The notes: generated by a model not told the origin, from the sequence alone. A DNA stretch of 21,226 nucleotides from JAPLDB01 sp964356415 (GCA_964356415.1 CAYHHK010000070.1:1-21226), one strand, 5' to 3'; shown: positions 1-8,358, counted from the stretch's first letter. Translations and numbers: made by a program.

Positions 1-114
1 CGAGACGACCTCCTACTTTTGTCGGGGTGGTCTCGCCTTAGGCGAGACGACCTCCTACTTTTGTCGGGGTGGTCTCGCCTCAGGCGAGACGACCTCCAAC
101 TTTTGTCGGGGTGG
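1..114. repeat. 42-bp tandem repeat made of the tRNA-Pro 3' end plus a palindrome
   Basis: Nearly three copies of a 42-bp unit stand head to tail, starting at 1, 43 and 85. Each holds the nine bases TCGGGGTGG (22-30, 64-72, 106-114), which in the last copy are the 3' acceptor end of the tRNA-Pro gene. The first two continue into the palindrome CTCGCCTNAGGCGAG (32-46 and 74-88, centre base T or C). The last continues into the tRNA body. Copies differ at the palindrome centre and at one base of the CTCCWACTTTTG stretch. The array runs off the left edge, so copy number is unknown. The same palindrome recurs at 17554-17568 and 17696-17710. There are no unique spacers, so it is not a CRISPR array. 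Confidence 0.9.
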
Positions 115-179
115 CAGGATTCGAACCTGCGACCTCCTGGTCCCAAACCAGACGCGATACCGGGCTACGCTACACCCCG
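106..179 (-). tRNA. tRNA-Pro, anticodon TGG
   Basis: On the minus strand the 74-nt segment folds as a cloverleaf. The acceptor stem CGGGGTG (179-173) pairs with CACCCCG (113-107), with discriminator A at 106. The anticodon loop TTTGGGA (147-141) carries TGG. The T-arm holds GGTTCGAATCC. The 3' CCA is not encoded; the next bases are CAAAA. The gene lies 57 bp downstream of tRNA-Ser on the same strand and has no obvious promoter of its own, so the two may be co-transcribed. Its last nine bases are repeated downstream in the tandem array. Confidence 0.97.
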
Positions 180-236
180 AACTTTATTATCTATCAATTT
201 GCTTTCATTCCGAAGTCCCAACTCCGCAAAAAGATG

Positions 237-323
237 CGGTGAGGGTGGGATTCGAACCCACGGTACACTTTCGCGTACGACAGTTTAGCAAACTGTTCCT
301 TTCGGCCACTCAGGCACCTCACC
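237..323 (-). tRNA. tRNA-Ser, anticodon GCT
   Basis: The 87-nt minus-strand segment has acceptor stem GGTGAGG (323-317) paired with CCTCACC (244-238) and discriminator G at 237, as expected for serine. The anticodon stem ACAGT/ACTGT (280-284 and 292-296) encloses loop TTGCTAA with anticodon GCT at 289-287. The long variable arm of a class II tRNA (TACGCGAAAGTGTA region) and the T-arm GGTTCGAATCC are both visible. CCA is not encoded. Confidence 0.97.
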
Positions 324-333
324 AAAAGGGCGG

Positions 334-341
334 CAAACCTA
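334..341 (-). promoter_or_regulatory. Putative -7 box of the tRNA-Ser promoter
   Basis: On the minus strand TAGGTTTG fits the Bacteroidota -7 consensus TAnnTTTG exactly. It ends 10 bp upstream of the first base of tRNA-Ser, where a stable-RNA promoter would sit. No clean TTG element is found 19-21 bp further upstream, so only half of the promoter is supported. Confidence 0.45.
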
Positions 342-545
342 CACGATTTTTTCAATAAATACACCATAATTGTAAATAATTGGAAGGTTTTTTTTGCCCC
401 CAATCCAAACTCCTGATTGATAAGACCTGAAGCCAGATTCTACAATGACATGCATCCCATATGCCTACCTGCAAATGTTTAAAAACTCTTGTAGTTTAAA
501 ATTTTCTATGGAAGGAAGGGAGTAAATTTGACAAGTTCAGAACAA

Positions 546-2384
546 ATGAAATATTACCCAATCGTCTTTTTATTGCTTTTTATCTCGTGTGGAACAGATA
601 AAAAGATGGAACAACAGGAGGAAGTATTGTTTTCAGCCAGCAAAAGTTTTCCTGACACTTCCGCCACCGATCCTTCATGGTCAAAGGACAATACCCTCGT
701 TTATCACACCATCAGCGAACCCGATAACCTTCATCCGACAAATGGAAGTTCTGCTCCAAGAGGCGAAATTAACCTATACCTGCACAGGGGTCTCGTCGCC
801 ATTGATTTGAAAACCCAGGGGATTGCCCCGTCATTATTGAAATCACTTCCTGCTGTTGATTCTTCCGGACTGGTCTATTCCTACGAACTTAGTGATGAAC
901 CAAAATGGGATGATGGATCTTCGCTTTCCATGGAGGATATCGTTTTCCTTTTCAAGGCGATCAGGTGTCCGCTTACCAATAACCCTTTCATCAAATCATA
1001 TTTTGAGAACCTGAAAGCAGTCTTGCCGGATGAAATAGATCCGAAAAAATTCACGCTTGTGATGAAGGAACAATATATTCAGAATGATTATTTTCTCTCA
1101 GACATCCCAATGTTGCAGCGTGCATTTTTTGACCCAAAGAATATTTTATCGAAGTATTCTCTTTCTGATTTTGACAATACTGATTTTAAGCCTGATCAGC
1201 ATGCTGACCTCGTTGCATGGGCTGCTGAATTCAACAATGAAAAATACGGACGTGATCCGGCCTTCATAAACGGTATTGGTGCATACAAGGTGGAGAAATG
1301 GGATCAGGGTCAATCGGTCGTACTCGTTAAAAAGAAAAACCACTGGACAGATCATTCTTCACGTCCCGGCGAAAGATCATATCCCGAAAGGATCATTTTC
1401 AGAATCAATAAAGACGACAACAGCACCATGCTTGAATTCAAAACACAGACGCTGGATGCATCTTGTTTGCTGTCGGCAAAGAATCTGATGAATCTGAAAA
1501 AAAGTCCTGACTTCAACAGGAATTACAATTCCACATTCATACCAACTTATCATTATACATACCTCGCCATGAATGAAAAACCGGATGGCGTAAAAAGAAA
1601 GAAAATTTTTGATGATGTCCGTGTAAGAAAAGCAATGGCATACCTCACTCCGGTTGATCAGATCATCAAACTGGTTTATGGAGAATACAGCAACTCCTGC
1701 AAACGGATGACTACCAATGTTTCTCCATTGAAAAAAGAACATGATTCATCGCTCCCCTTGATACCATTGGATATTGACAAGGCATCAGCATTACTCGATG
1801 AATCAGGCTGGAAGGACAGCAATGGTGACGGCATCCGCGATAAAATGATCGATAACCGGTTGATGGATTTAAGTTTTGATTTGAACTTCCTTGCCACCGC
1901 CGGAGACTGGAAAGACATGGCTACAATCACTGCAGAACAAATGCTAAAAGCAGGAGTGAAAGCAACACCCGTTCCGCTGGACGTAAAAGTCTTCATCGAA
2001 AAAGCACGCACCCACGATTTTGACATGATCATGGGAAGCTGGAGTGGTTCCTGCCTTCCGGAAGACTACACACAGTTATGGCATTCCGGTTCCTGGATCA
2101 GCGGAGGATCCAATTACAGTGGATTTGGAAACCCGTCAAGTGATGCATTGATTGATTCAATAAAGGTAACACTGGATGAAAAAGTCCGAACCCCAATGGT
2201 AAAGCGGTTGCAAAAAATGATCATTGATGACCAGCCCTTTATTTTTATCTACACCAATCTGCGCAGAGCCATTCTTCACAAACGTTTCGGAAATTGCGAA
2301 TTCTATTCCGAACGCCCGGGGATTCTATTGAGCCACAGCAAACTTATCGGGGCCATGAATAAAGATGATTTCAGCCCACACTAA
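546..2384 (+). CDS. Oligopeptide/dipeptide ABC transporter substrate-binding lipoprotein (SBP family 5)
   Basis: Periplasmic binding component of a DppA/OppA/YejA-type importer, anchored as a lipoprotein. From the ATG at 546 the 612-aa product starts with a short signal peptide and lipobox LFIS-C (Cys15). Family 5 features follow: 'KWDDGSSLSMEDIVF' (the usual W-DG-pFtAeDVvFs motif), 'VRKAMAYLTPVDQII' (the VR-Al-yavDre-I motif), and 'GWKDSNGDGIRDK'. An in-frame TTG at 528 after the purine-rich GGAAGGAAGGGAG could start six codons earlier. I prefer the ATG because it gives a standard lipoprotein signal, and because TAAATTTG at 523-530 matches a -7 box overlapping the TTG, though with no good -33 partner. 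Both permease genes follow directly. The peptide substrate is inferred from family only. Confidence 0.9.
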   Translation: MKYYPIVFLLLFISCGTDKKMEQQEEVLFSASKSFPDTSATDPSWSKDNTLVYHTISEPDNLHPTNGSSAPRGEINLYLHRGLVAIDLKTQGIAPSLLKSLPAVDSSGLVYSYELSDEPKWDDGSSLSMEDIVFLFKAIRCPLTNNPFIKSYFENLKAVLPDEIDPKKFTLVMKEQYIQNDYFLSDIPMLQRAFFDPKNILSKYSLSDFDNTDFKPDQHADLVAWAAEFNNEKYGRDPAFINGIGAYKVEKWDQGQSVVLVKKKNHWTDHSSRPGERSYPERIIFRINKDDNSTMLEFKTQTLDASCLLSAKNLMNLKKSPDFNRNYNSTFIPTYHYTYLAMNEKPDGVKRKKIFDDVRVRKAMAYLTPVDQIIKLVYGEYSNSCKRMTTNVSPLKKEHDSSLPLIPLDIDKASALLDESGWKDSNGDGIRDKMIDNRLMDLSFDLNFLATAGDWKDMATITAEQMLKAGVKATPVPLDVKVFIEKARTHDFDMIMGSWSGSCLPEDYTQLWHSGSWISGGSNYSGFGNPSSDALIDSIKVTLDEKVRTPMVKRLQKMIIDDQPFIFIYTNLRRAILHKRFGNCEFYSERPGILLSHSKLIGAMNKDDFSPH

Positions 2385-2405
2385 GTTTTGTTTTAAGAAA
2401 TAAAA

Positions 2406-3506
2406 ATGCGAAGTTATCTCCTCCGCAGAATTTTAGTTTTCATCCCTACCCTGCTGATCATTTCACTGATCTCTTTTGTAATTCTCATCAATTCACCCGG
2501 AGACCCTGTTGAACGGATGATGCAGGCCGGCGGAACAGGTGAGTTTATTCCTGCGCCACTACTTGAAAAACAACGTGCTGAAATACGCCACAGGCTCGGC
2601 CTAGATCTTCCTGTATTTTATTTCAACATACAATCTGCCGGCAATAATGGAATCGCAAAATACCTGCCTTGGGTCTCCTTCAACTATCACAACCAGTTTC
2701 ACCGCTGGCTTTTCGGAGATGGAATAAATACACAAGGAATTATCATGGGAGACTTTGGAGTTTCTTTCCAGACACAACAGCCGGTATCACATCTTATCAG
2801 AGACAGAATTGGCTGGTCTTTATTTTTTACGCTCTCCTCAATTTTATTCGCATACCTCATAAGTATCCCCGTCGGTATAAAATCCGCTGCCGGAAGAAAT
2901 GGAAGGTTTGACAGAATTAGTTCAACTGTACTTTTTATTCTCTACTCACTCCCGCTGTTTTGGGTTGCCACGCTGCTTTTAATGACATTTGCAAACCCTG
3001 ATGTGTTGCATATTTTTCCTGCTTCAGGCGTTAAACCGGTTTATGGTTATCCCGAAGAATCCGGCTTCTTGCAAAGAATACTTATTTCGCTCCCTCATCT
3101 TGTATTGCCTACCATTTGCTATACATACAGCTCGCTCACTTTTCTTTCCAGGCTGATGCGAAGCTCCATGCTGGAAATACTCTCAAGCGACTACATCAGG
3201 ACTGCCCGTGCAAAAGGACTCAGTGAAAAAAGAATTTTGTGGGTACACGCTTTGAAAAATTCACTCTTCCCGATCATTACCGTTTTCGCGCATGTATTCC
3301 CGGCAATGATTGGCGGATCCGTAATAATTGAGAGTATTTTTTCCATCCCGGGAATGGGCAATGCTATATACCAAAGCATCACTACGCAGGATTATCCCGT
3401 GCTAATCGCAGTTTTTTCCATTACCGGATTACTCACCGCAACTGGTTATCTGATCAGTGATATTGTTTATGCATGGGTCGATCCCAGAATTTCTTTTTCC
3501 AAATAA
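2406..3506 (+). CDS. ABC transporter permease, DppB/OppB/YejB type
   Basis: Inner-membrane permease subunit, 366 aa, slightly longer than E. coli DppB. It begins with the family's typical 'YLLRRIL-F-PTL' first helix (about residues 5-29), then a large loop (about 30-135) containing 'GDFGVSFQTQQPV', equivalent to the family's GDLG-S motif. Further hydrophobic segments lie at about 136-160, 171-196, 225-247, 285-310 and 332-357. The EAA cytoplasmic loop that contacts the ATPase is at about 261-290 ('DYIRTARAKGLSEKRILWVHALKN'). It starts 21 bp after the binding-protein gene and ends 1 bp before the next permease, so the three form an operon. No ATPase gene lies next to it. Confidence 0.92.
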   Translation: MRSYLLRRILVFIPTLLIISLISFVILINSPGDPVERMMQAGGTGEFIPAPLLEKQRAEIRHRLGLDLPVFYFNIQSAGNNGIAKYLPWVSFNYHNQFHRWLFGDGINTQGIIMGDFGVSFQTQQPVSHLIRDRIGWSLFFTLSSILFAYLISIPVGIKSAAGRNGRFDRISSTVLFILYSLPLFWVATLLLMTFANPDVLHIFPASGVKPVYGYPEESGFLQRILISLPHLVLPTICYTYSSLTFLSRLMRSSMLEILSSDYIRTARAKGLSEKRILWVHALKNSLFPIITVFAHVFPAMIGGSVIIESIFSIPGMGNAIYQSITTQDYPVLIAVFSITGLLTATGYLISDIVYAWVDPRISFSK

Positions 3507-3507
3507 A

Positions 3508-4827
3508 ATGCTGAAGGAAAAGTCGGTAAAAAAAAACAATCGCTTTTTAAAAAGATTCGCTCACCGGCGAACTGTTCGTCTTGCTGCCTATTTTCTTCTG
3601 TTGATCGCAGTGGTTGCCTCATTGGCAGATGTGCTTTCGAATGAAAAACCGCTGTATGTAAAATACAAGGGCGAGCATCTTTTTCCTGCTCTTTCATTGA
3701 ATGGATTTGCAGATATAGTCAACAATGATTCTACGAATCCGCAAAGACTGGTCTACTCAAATGTCAATTGGCGTGAACTAAAAAAAGAAAAAGTGATCTG
3801 GTGCCCTGTTGTTTTTTCTCCGGGGAAAAGCGACTGGATAAACAGTCCTTTCAAGTCTCCCTTTGACTACCAGACTTATGTTGAAAACGGAAAAACGAGC
3901 GAAGCCAATTTAAGGAATAGGCATTGGCTGGGAACCACCAAAACAGGTGCTGATGTATTGAGTGGGATCATTCATGGTGCAAGGGTTTCACTTGCTATCG
4001 GAATCTGTACAATGGTCATTGCGGGCCTGACAGGAATTCTTCTGGGCGCAATGGCAGGTTTCTTTGGTGATAACAGAATAAGCTTATCAAAACCGGGATT
4101 GTTCACCGGAATCTTTTTAGGATTGCCTCTTGCCTGGTTTTATGGAGTCAATCTCCCGCTACGCTATTTCGGACAAATGGAAAACGCCTCTTTTCTTTCC
4201 ATACTTGCATTGCTTTTTCTTGCAGTATTGCTGTTTGCAATCAGTCTTTTTATCACATTCTTTTTCGGAAGACTTGCAGGACGCTTCTTCAAAATGAACG
4301 GTAAGACTTTTCTCCACGTCGACCAGTTTATTTCAAGGGGAATAGAAATATTCAATTCCATTCCGCGCATCGTGCTCATTATAACACTTTCTGCAATTGC
4401 GCGCCCTTCGGTGATCAATCTTGTGCTCATCATTGGCTTTACATCATGGACCGATATTGCAAGGCTTGTCCGTGCGGAAATGCTGAAGGTGCGGTCAGCT
4501 GAATACATCCTGTCAGCGGAAGCCTCCGGAATCAAGACTATCCGCCAGGTTTACAGGCATGCCTTACCAAATGTAGTCATCCCTGCAATCACAGCGATAA
4601 CGCTAGGTATTGCTTCTGCTATATTAACTGAGTCAGCGCTTTCATTCCTCGGGATTGGGGTTCCGGCCGATGTGGTGACGTGGGGCTCACTTTTAAATGA
4701 AGGCCGGCAAAACTTCAGCGCATGGTGGCTGGTTGTTTTTCCGGGACTTTCTATTTTCTGCACTGTTACTGCCTTTAATATTGCCGGAGATGCTTTGAGT
4801 GAGTCAATTGATACAACTAAAAGATAA
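3508..4827 (+). CDS. ABC transporter permease, DppC/OppC/YejE type, enlarged
   Basis: Second permease of the importer, 439 aa against roughly 300-340 for DppC, OppC or YejE. The start at 3508 (MLKEKSVKK) is chosen because it follows the upstream stop by one base; the frame stays open 51 bp further up. After the first helix (about 24-42) comes 'NEKPLYVKYKGEHLFP', which resembles the periplasmic extension of YejE. The core opens with 'HWLGTTKTGADVLSGIIHGARVSL' (139-162), matching the family's LGTD-GRDv-SR-i-GaR-SL. The EAA loop is at about 332-362. Unusually, about 75 residues (193-268) with two hydrophobic helices are inserted between the core's 'AGFFGD' turn and 'DQFISRGIEIFNSIP', a stretch normally only a few residues long. 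Confidence 0.9.
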   Translation: MLKEKSVKKNNRFLKRFAHRRTVRLAAYFLLLIAVVASLADVLSNEKPLYVKYKGEHLFPALSLNGFADIVNNDSTNPQRLVYSNVNWRELKKEKVIWCPVVFSPGKSDWINSPFKSPFDYQTYVENGKTSEANLRNRHWLGTTKTGADVLSGIIHGARVSLAIGICTMVIAGLTGILLGAMAGFFGDNRISLSKPGLFTGIFLGLPLAWFYGVNLPLRYFGQMENASFLSILALLFLAVLLFAISLFITFFFGRLAGRFFKMNGKTFLHVDQFISRGIEIFNSIPRIVLIITLSAIARPSVINLVLIIGFTSWTDIARLVRAEMLKVRSAEYILSAEASGIKTIRQVYRHALPNVVIPAITAITLGIASAILTESALSFLGIGVPADVVTWGSLLNEGRQNFSAWWLVVFPGLSIFCTVTAFNIAGDALSESIDTTKR

Positions 4828-4834
4828 TGAACCT

Positions 4835-5245
4835 ATGTTCGAAATAAGTAGCAAGTACGATCTCGGCGAAAAAAAATTTTCCGAAGCTGAAATCATTGAC
4901 TTCGCCATGCAATACGATCCGCTTGATTTTCATCTAAGCGTGGAGGCTGCAAAGCATAGCTTGTTCAAGGCGCTCGTAAGCAGCGGGCCACACCCTTTTC
5001 ATTATTTTTATAAAAATCACTGGATTCCAAAATTCGGAAAAAGTGTTGTCGCAGGAATTGGTTTAGATAACTGGCGGTTTTTAAAACCGATTTATGTAAA
5101 TGAAAATGTCCGTTGCATTGCATCAATAAAAAGCACCTTGCAACATCCTGATAAGGCCACAACCACCGTAACCTGGCTGTTTGAATTCATGAATGACAAA
5201 GGGGAATTATTCCAGCACCTTGAAATGATCGTGCTGCACAAATAA
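4835..5245 (+). CDS. MaoC-like acyl dehydratase / enoyl-CoA hydratase
   Basis: A 136-aa single hotdog-fold protein of the MaoC type, expected to hydrate or dehydrate acyl-thioesters in the cytoplasm. The catalytic Asp-x4-His pair of (R)-specific enoyl-CoA hydratases (D-F-N-P-L-H in PhaJ) appears as D28-P-L-D-F-H33, within 'FSEAEIIDFAMQYDPLDFH'. Further on, 'FLKPIYVNENVRCIASIKS' matches the family strand 'F--PV--GD-l-----v'. An in-frame GTG at 4799 would overlap the permease gene; the ATG at 4835 leaves a 7-bp gap and a normal N-terminus. It reads in the transporter operon's direction and may be co-transcribed, although no functional link is apparent. Its stop lies 3 bp from the convergent gcvT stop. 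The acyl substrate is unknown. Confidence 0.8.
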   Translation: MFEISSKYDLGEKKFSEAEIIDFAMQYDPLDFHLSVEAAKHSLFKALVSSGPHPFHYFYKNHWIPKFGKSVVAGIGLDNWRFLKPIYVNENVRCIASIKSTLQHPDKATTTVTWLFEFMNDKGELFQHLEMIVLHK

Positions 5246-5248
5246 TTA

Positions 5249-6349
5249 TTAACCTTTCCAGAAAGGTGGTTTTGAAACCTTTGCTTTCAGTTGTTTATCA
5301 CGGATCGGAATAAAAAACTCTGTTCCTTCTTTTGCAAATTCAGTGCGTACATAGCCCATACCGATCGCTTTCTGCAGGGAAGGCGATTGAGTACCTGAGG
5401 TCACATGTCCAATTTTCTCACCGGATGCATTTACGATTTCGTAGCCATGCCGAGGAATGCCCCTGTCAATCATTTCAAAACCTACAAGCTTCAATGCAAC
5501 TCCTTTTTCCTTCTGCATCTTGAATTCTGCTGAGTTGGTAAATTCCTTTGTAAACTTCGTAATCCAGCCCAACCCCGCTTCAATCGGAGATGTGGTATCA
5601 TCTATGTCATTTCCATAAAGACAAAAACCCATTTCGAGGCGAAGGGTGTCACGTGCTCCAAGACCTATCGGTTTTATTCCAAGCGATTTTCCACTTTCGA
5701 AAATAGCATCCCAGATTTTCTTTGCGTGAGCATTTTCTACATACACTTCAAAACCGCCTGCTCCGGTATAACCGGTAGCTGATACCAATACATTCTCTAC
5801 ACCTGCAAATTTTCCTTTTGCAAATGAATAATACTCCATATCTCGAAGATTCATCTCAGTTAGTGGCTGCAAGGCATCAACTGCCTTTGGGCCCTGAACA
5901 GCAAGCAATGATGTTTGATCGGAAATATTGTGCATTTCAACCTTTGCGGTATTGAATTTTTGAATCCAGTTCCAGTCTTTATCAATATTGGATGCATTCA
6001 CCACCAGCATGTATGTCATTTCATCTATCCGATAAACCAATAAATCATCCACAATTCCTCCGGCATCATTCGGAAGACAAGAATACTGAACTTTCCCATC
6101 AACCAGTTTTGCAGCATCGTTGGTGGTCACCCGTTGAATGAGGTCGAGGGCATCAGGCCCTTTCAAAATAAATTCACCCATGTGTGACACATCAAAAACG
6201 CCAACACCCTTGCGAACGGTTTCATGTTCTGCATTGATCCCTTCATAGCTCACAGGCATTAAGTATCCGGCAAAGGGCACCATTTTAGCACCCAAGGCCT
6301 TGTGCGTTTCGGTAAGTGCAATATTTTTAAATTCATCAGTTGATTCCAT
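5249..6349 (-). CDS. gcvT: Aminomethyltransferase (glycine cleavage system T protein)
   Basis: T protein of the glycine cleavage complex. It releases ammonia from the aminomethyl-lipoyl arm of H protein and passes the one-carbon unit to tetrahydrofolate. The 366-aa length is standard. Visible hallmarks are 'T-THKALGAKMVPFAGY-MPV-Y', 'VGVFDVSHMGE', 'NDAGGIVDDLLVYR' with the conserved folate-site Asp at residue 101, 'TGYTGAGGFEVY' and 'GLGARDTLRLEMGFCLYGNDID'. The last codons form the palindrome ACCTTTCCAGAAAGGT (5252-5267), which may help end transcription of both convergent genes. It lies 14 bp after a glycosyltransferase gene on the same strand. The other glycine cleavage genes are not in the window, so its place behind glycan genes looks incidental. 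Confidence 0.97.
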   Translation of the reverse strand: MESTDEFKNIALTETHKALGAKMVPFAGYLMPVSYEGINAEHETVRKGVGVFDVSHMGEFILKGPDALDLIQRVTTNDAAKLVDGKVQYSCLPNDAGGIVDDLLVYRIDEMTYMLVVNASNIDKDWNWIQKFNTAKVEMHNISDQTSLLAVQGPKAVDALQPLTEMNLRDMEYYSFAKGKFAGVENVLVSATGYTGAGGFEVYVENAHAKKIWDAIFESGKSLGIKPIGLGARDTLRLEMGFCLYGNDIDDTTSPIEAGLGWITKFTKEFTNSAEFKMQKEKGVALKLVGFEMIDRGIPRHGYEIVNASGEKIGHVTSGTQSPSLQKAIGMGYVRTEFAKEGTEFFIPIRDKQLKAKVSKPPFWKG

Positions 6350-6363
6350 ATCTTTCTATCGTA

Positions 6364-7455
6364 TTAAGGTTTGCTTTTATTAGTCATTTCAGTGAAATAA
6401 TTTAAGTAACGATTCTTTTGTGACTCGACAGAATAATGGTCATACACGGTTTTCCGTGCTTCTTTTCCCATTGATGCACGAAGATCAGCATTCTCAATGA
6501 GTCGGCTCATCTTCTCCATCCATTCGTCAATCTCAGTGGCAAGAAAACCATTGACTCCATCCTGAATGATTTCGGTATTCACTCCAACCGGAGACATGAT
6601 AGTTGGAATTTCAAGAGCCATGTATTGAAGCCCCTTCAGTCCGCATTTCCCCTTGGCCCATTCATCATCAGGTAAAGGCATGATGCCGATGTCGAAAGTC
6701 GATAATTCTTTTACTTCATCATCTTTTTTCCAGCCAATTCCTTCAATGCCTAACTTTTTATTCCGGTAAGATGAATCACCAATCACTTTGAATTGAAGCA
6801 TCTCGCCATACTTTTTCTTCAGCCTTTCTAAAACAGGAAGCGCGAACTCGAAATGCTTAATTGTTGTTATGCTACCACTCCAGCCGATTGTTATTTTCGC
6901 GCTCTTTATTTTTGGATTTGGTGAATATTCAACCGTATCTATTGTGGTCGGAACAATCACCACTTGCTTGTTATATTTGCCTGCATAATCTGCAAGGTAT
7001 TGGTTACCTGCAAATACAAGATCGCATAGCGAAATAACGAATCCGGTTTTACCCGGATTTTTTAAAAATGAAAATCGCTTGTTACCTGCAGATACATCCA
7101 GATGCCAAATGGCATCATCAAAGTCAAACACAAGTTTCGCTCTCGACTTTTTGAATTGTTTCTCAAAAAAAACCGACCCTGTAAGGTAGGCTTCCCTGAA
7201 AATAAAAATGATGTCATAATCATTCTTCCTGACCACATTGGACCAGCGAATTCTGAAGGCCTTCCATGCGATGAGTCCTTTTTGAAAATATTTTCCCGGC
7301 TGATAGAGAATCTTATCTTCTTTTTCAGTTATGAAATATGAAAGTTCACACTTAAATCCATTTTGTTCAAGGAAGGAAAAGTATTGTTCAAAACGGAAAC
7401 GCTGTCCGGGAGCCCGGTCGGGGCGATGCGAGGCAATAAATAAAATTTTTTTCAT
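6364..7455 (-). CDS. Glycosyltransferase, GT-B fold (GT4-like)
   Basis: Probable cytoplasmic or membrane-associated glycosyltransferase of surface polysaccharide synthesis, 363 aa. The N-terminal half begins 'MKKILFIASHRPDRAPGQRFRFEQ' and holds 'VFDFDDAIW' (109-117), seen in many Bacteroidota GT4-like enzymes. The C-terminal half has 'GWSGS' (191-195) at the start of the second Rossmann domain and the donor-binding stretch from about 268 to 297 ('KGKCGLKGLQYMALEIPTI', then 'GVNTEII'). That stretch resembles the E-x7-E region, but the first acidic position is not obvious. The tail 'ARKTVYDHYSVES' is typical of family 1/4 transferases. It sits 3 bp after the methyltransferase gene and 14 bp before gcvT. 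Donor and acceptor sugars cannot be told from sequence. Confidence 0.87.
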   Translation of the reverse strand: MKKILFIASHRPDRAPGQRFRFEQYFSFLEQNGFKCELSYFITEKEDKILYQPGKYFQKGLIAWKAFRIRWSNVVRKNDYDIIFIFREAYLTGSVFFEKQFKKSRAKLVFDFDDAIWHLDVSAGNKRFSFLKNPGKTGFVISLCDLVFAGNQYLADYAGKYNKQVVIVPTTIDTVEYSPNPKIKSAKITIGWSGSITTIKHFEFALPVLERLKKKYGEMLQFKVIGDSSYRNKKLGIEGIGWKKDDEVKELSTFDIGIMPLPDDEWAKGKCGLKGLQYMALEIPTIMSPVGVNTEIIQDGVNGFLATEIDEWMEKMSRLIENADLRASMGKEARKTVYDHYSVESQKNRYLNYFTEMTNKSKP

Positions 7456-7458
7456 GAC

Positions 7459-8358
7459 TCAGATTTTCTTTCCGATGGCATGCCAGTAAGGCTGGTGCTC
7501 TGAAAAAATAATTTCATCTAACCCTGCCTGTTTCATCATGGCTTCAATTTCATGTTTTGTAAACCGTTGCTCCAGTGGGGTGCCGAATCTGTCAAGTACA
7601 TCATTGCGGATTATGTAAAATGATTTGTCGCAATAATAGGATAATGGCAGGCGTTTATAAAACTTAAAGCCCATTGACTTGAAAAATCTGGCAATACCGA
7701 TAAGCGGCATATAAACAACTACGGCAATAATATCACATAACATATTTTTTAGAGAATGCGGAAGCGAAGAAATTCCTTTTCTAATTCTGTCTGAAATGCG
7801 GAAAAGCGTCCTGAATATAAATCCCCTGCCCTCAAGTGCATAATAAATATATAGAAGAAAGTAACCATTCTTTTTTAATTTAGCAACTGCCTCCTTCATT
7901 GCCCTGCCTGTATCGGGAATATGATGAAGCACTCCAAGTGAAAAAATAAAATCGAAAGATTCATCTCCGAATGGTAAATTATCTGCCGCGGCCTGGGTGA
8001 CACGAACATTACGACAGGTTTCAAGCAATTTCGAAGCAGTAAGTACAGAATTGCTCGGATCAACCGCTTCAATGAATTTGACTTTGGGAGCAATGAATTT
8101 AGACCAGCGTCCCGTTCCGCATCCCAGATCGAGGACAACAGAATCTCCGGTTAGCATTGATTCATCAACTATATCAAAATATTGTTCGCCGGCAATACGG
8201 ATTTCCTCCTCAGAAAAATTTTTAAACTTTTTCCACTCTTCGCCGAAAGACTCAACCGTTTTATGCTCAAGATTCTGATTTGCCTCGGAAACAAAGCCGG
8301 CAATTGAAAATGAACCGGCGTCAAATTGAACCAAAGGGGGCTTGCTGTATGGAATCAT
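7459..8358 (-). CDS. SAM-dependent methyltransferase, class I (Methyltransf_11 type)
   Basis: A 299-aa class I methyltransferase. SAM motif I is 'VLDLGCGTG' (75-83), the acidic residue ending strand 2 is Asp100 ('EAVDPS'), and the post-motif strand is 'SFDFIFSLGVLHHIPD' (134-149). The N-terminal 'ESFGEEWKKF' is a signature I associate with methyltransferases of lipopolysaccharide and O-antigen clusters. A hydrophobic and basic stretch near the middle ('CDIIAVVVYMPLIGIARFF') may dock the enzyme on the membrane. It lies between the epimerase and glycosyltransferase genes with 3-bp gaps on both sides, so the three are almost surely one transcript. A role in methylating a surface sugar or lipid-linked intermediate is inferred from context. 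Confidence 0.87.
   Translation of the reverse strand: MIPYSKPPLVQFDAGSFSIAGFVSEANQNLEHKTVESFGEEWKKFKNFSEEEIRIAGEQYFDIVDESMLTGDSVVLDLGCGTGRWSKFIAPKVKFIEAVDPSNSVLTASKLLETCRNVRVTQAAADNLPFGDESFDFIFSLGVLHHIPDTGRAMKEAVAKLKKNGYFLLYIYYALEGRGFIFRTLFRISDRIRKGISSLPHSLKNMLCDIIAVVVYMPLIGIARFFKSMGFKFYKRLPLSYYCDKSFYIIRNDVLDRFGTPLEQRFTKHEIEAMMKQAGLDEIIFSEHQPYWHAIGKKI

Noticed and set aside
1..114. Possible CRISPR array
   Set aside because: The unit repeats directly every 42 bp with no unique spacers, and the repeated part includes a tRNA end.
19..288. An 89-codon plus-strand ORF across the left end
   Set aside because: It translates the tandem repeats and the antisense strand of both tRNA genes. Products with 'DSNLRPPGPKPDAIPGYATPR' are a familiar artefact of reading tRNA-Pro backwards.
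528..545. TTG start for the binding-protein gene
   Set aside because: A purine-rich stretch precedes it, but it adds polar residues before an otherwise normal lipoprotein signal and overlaps a TAAATTTG promoter-like box; the ATG at 546 is more likely.
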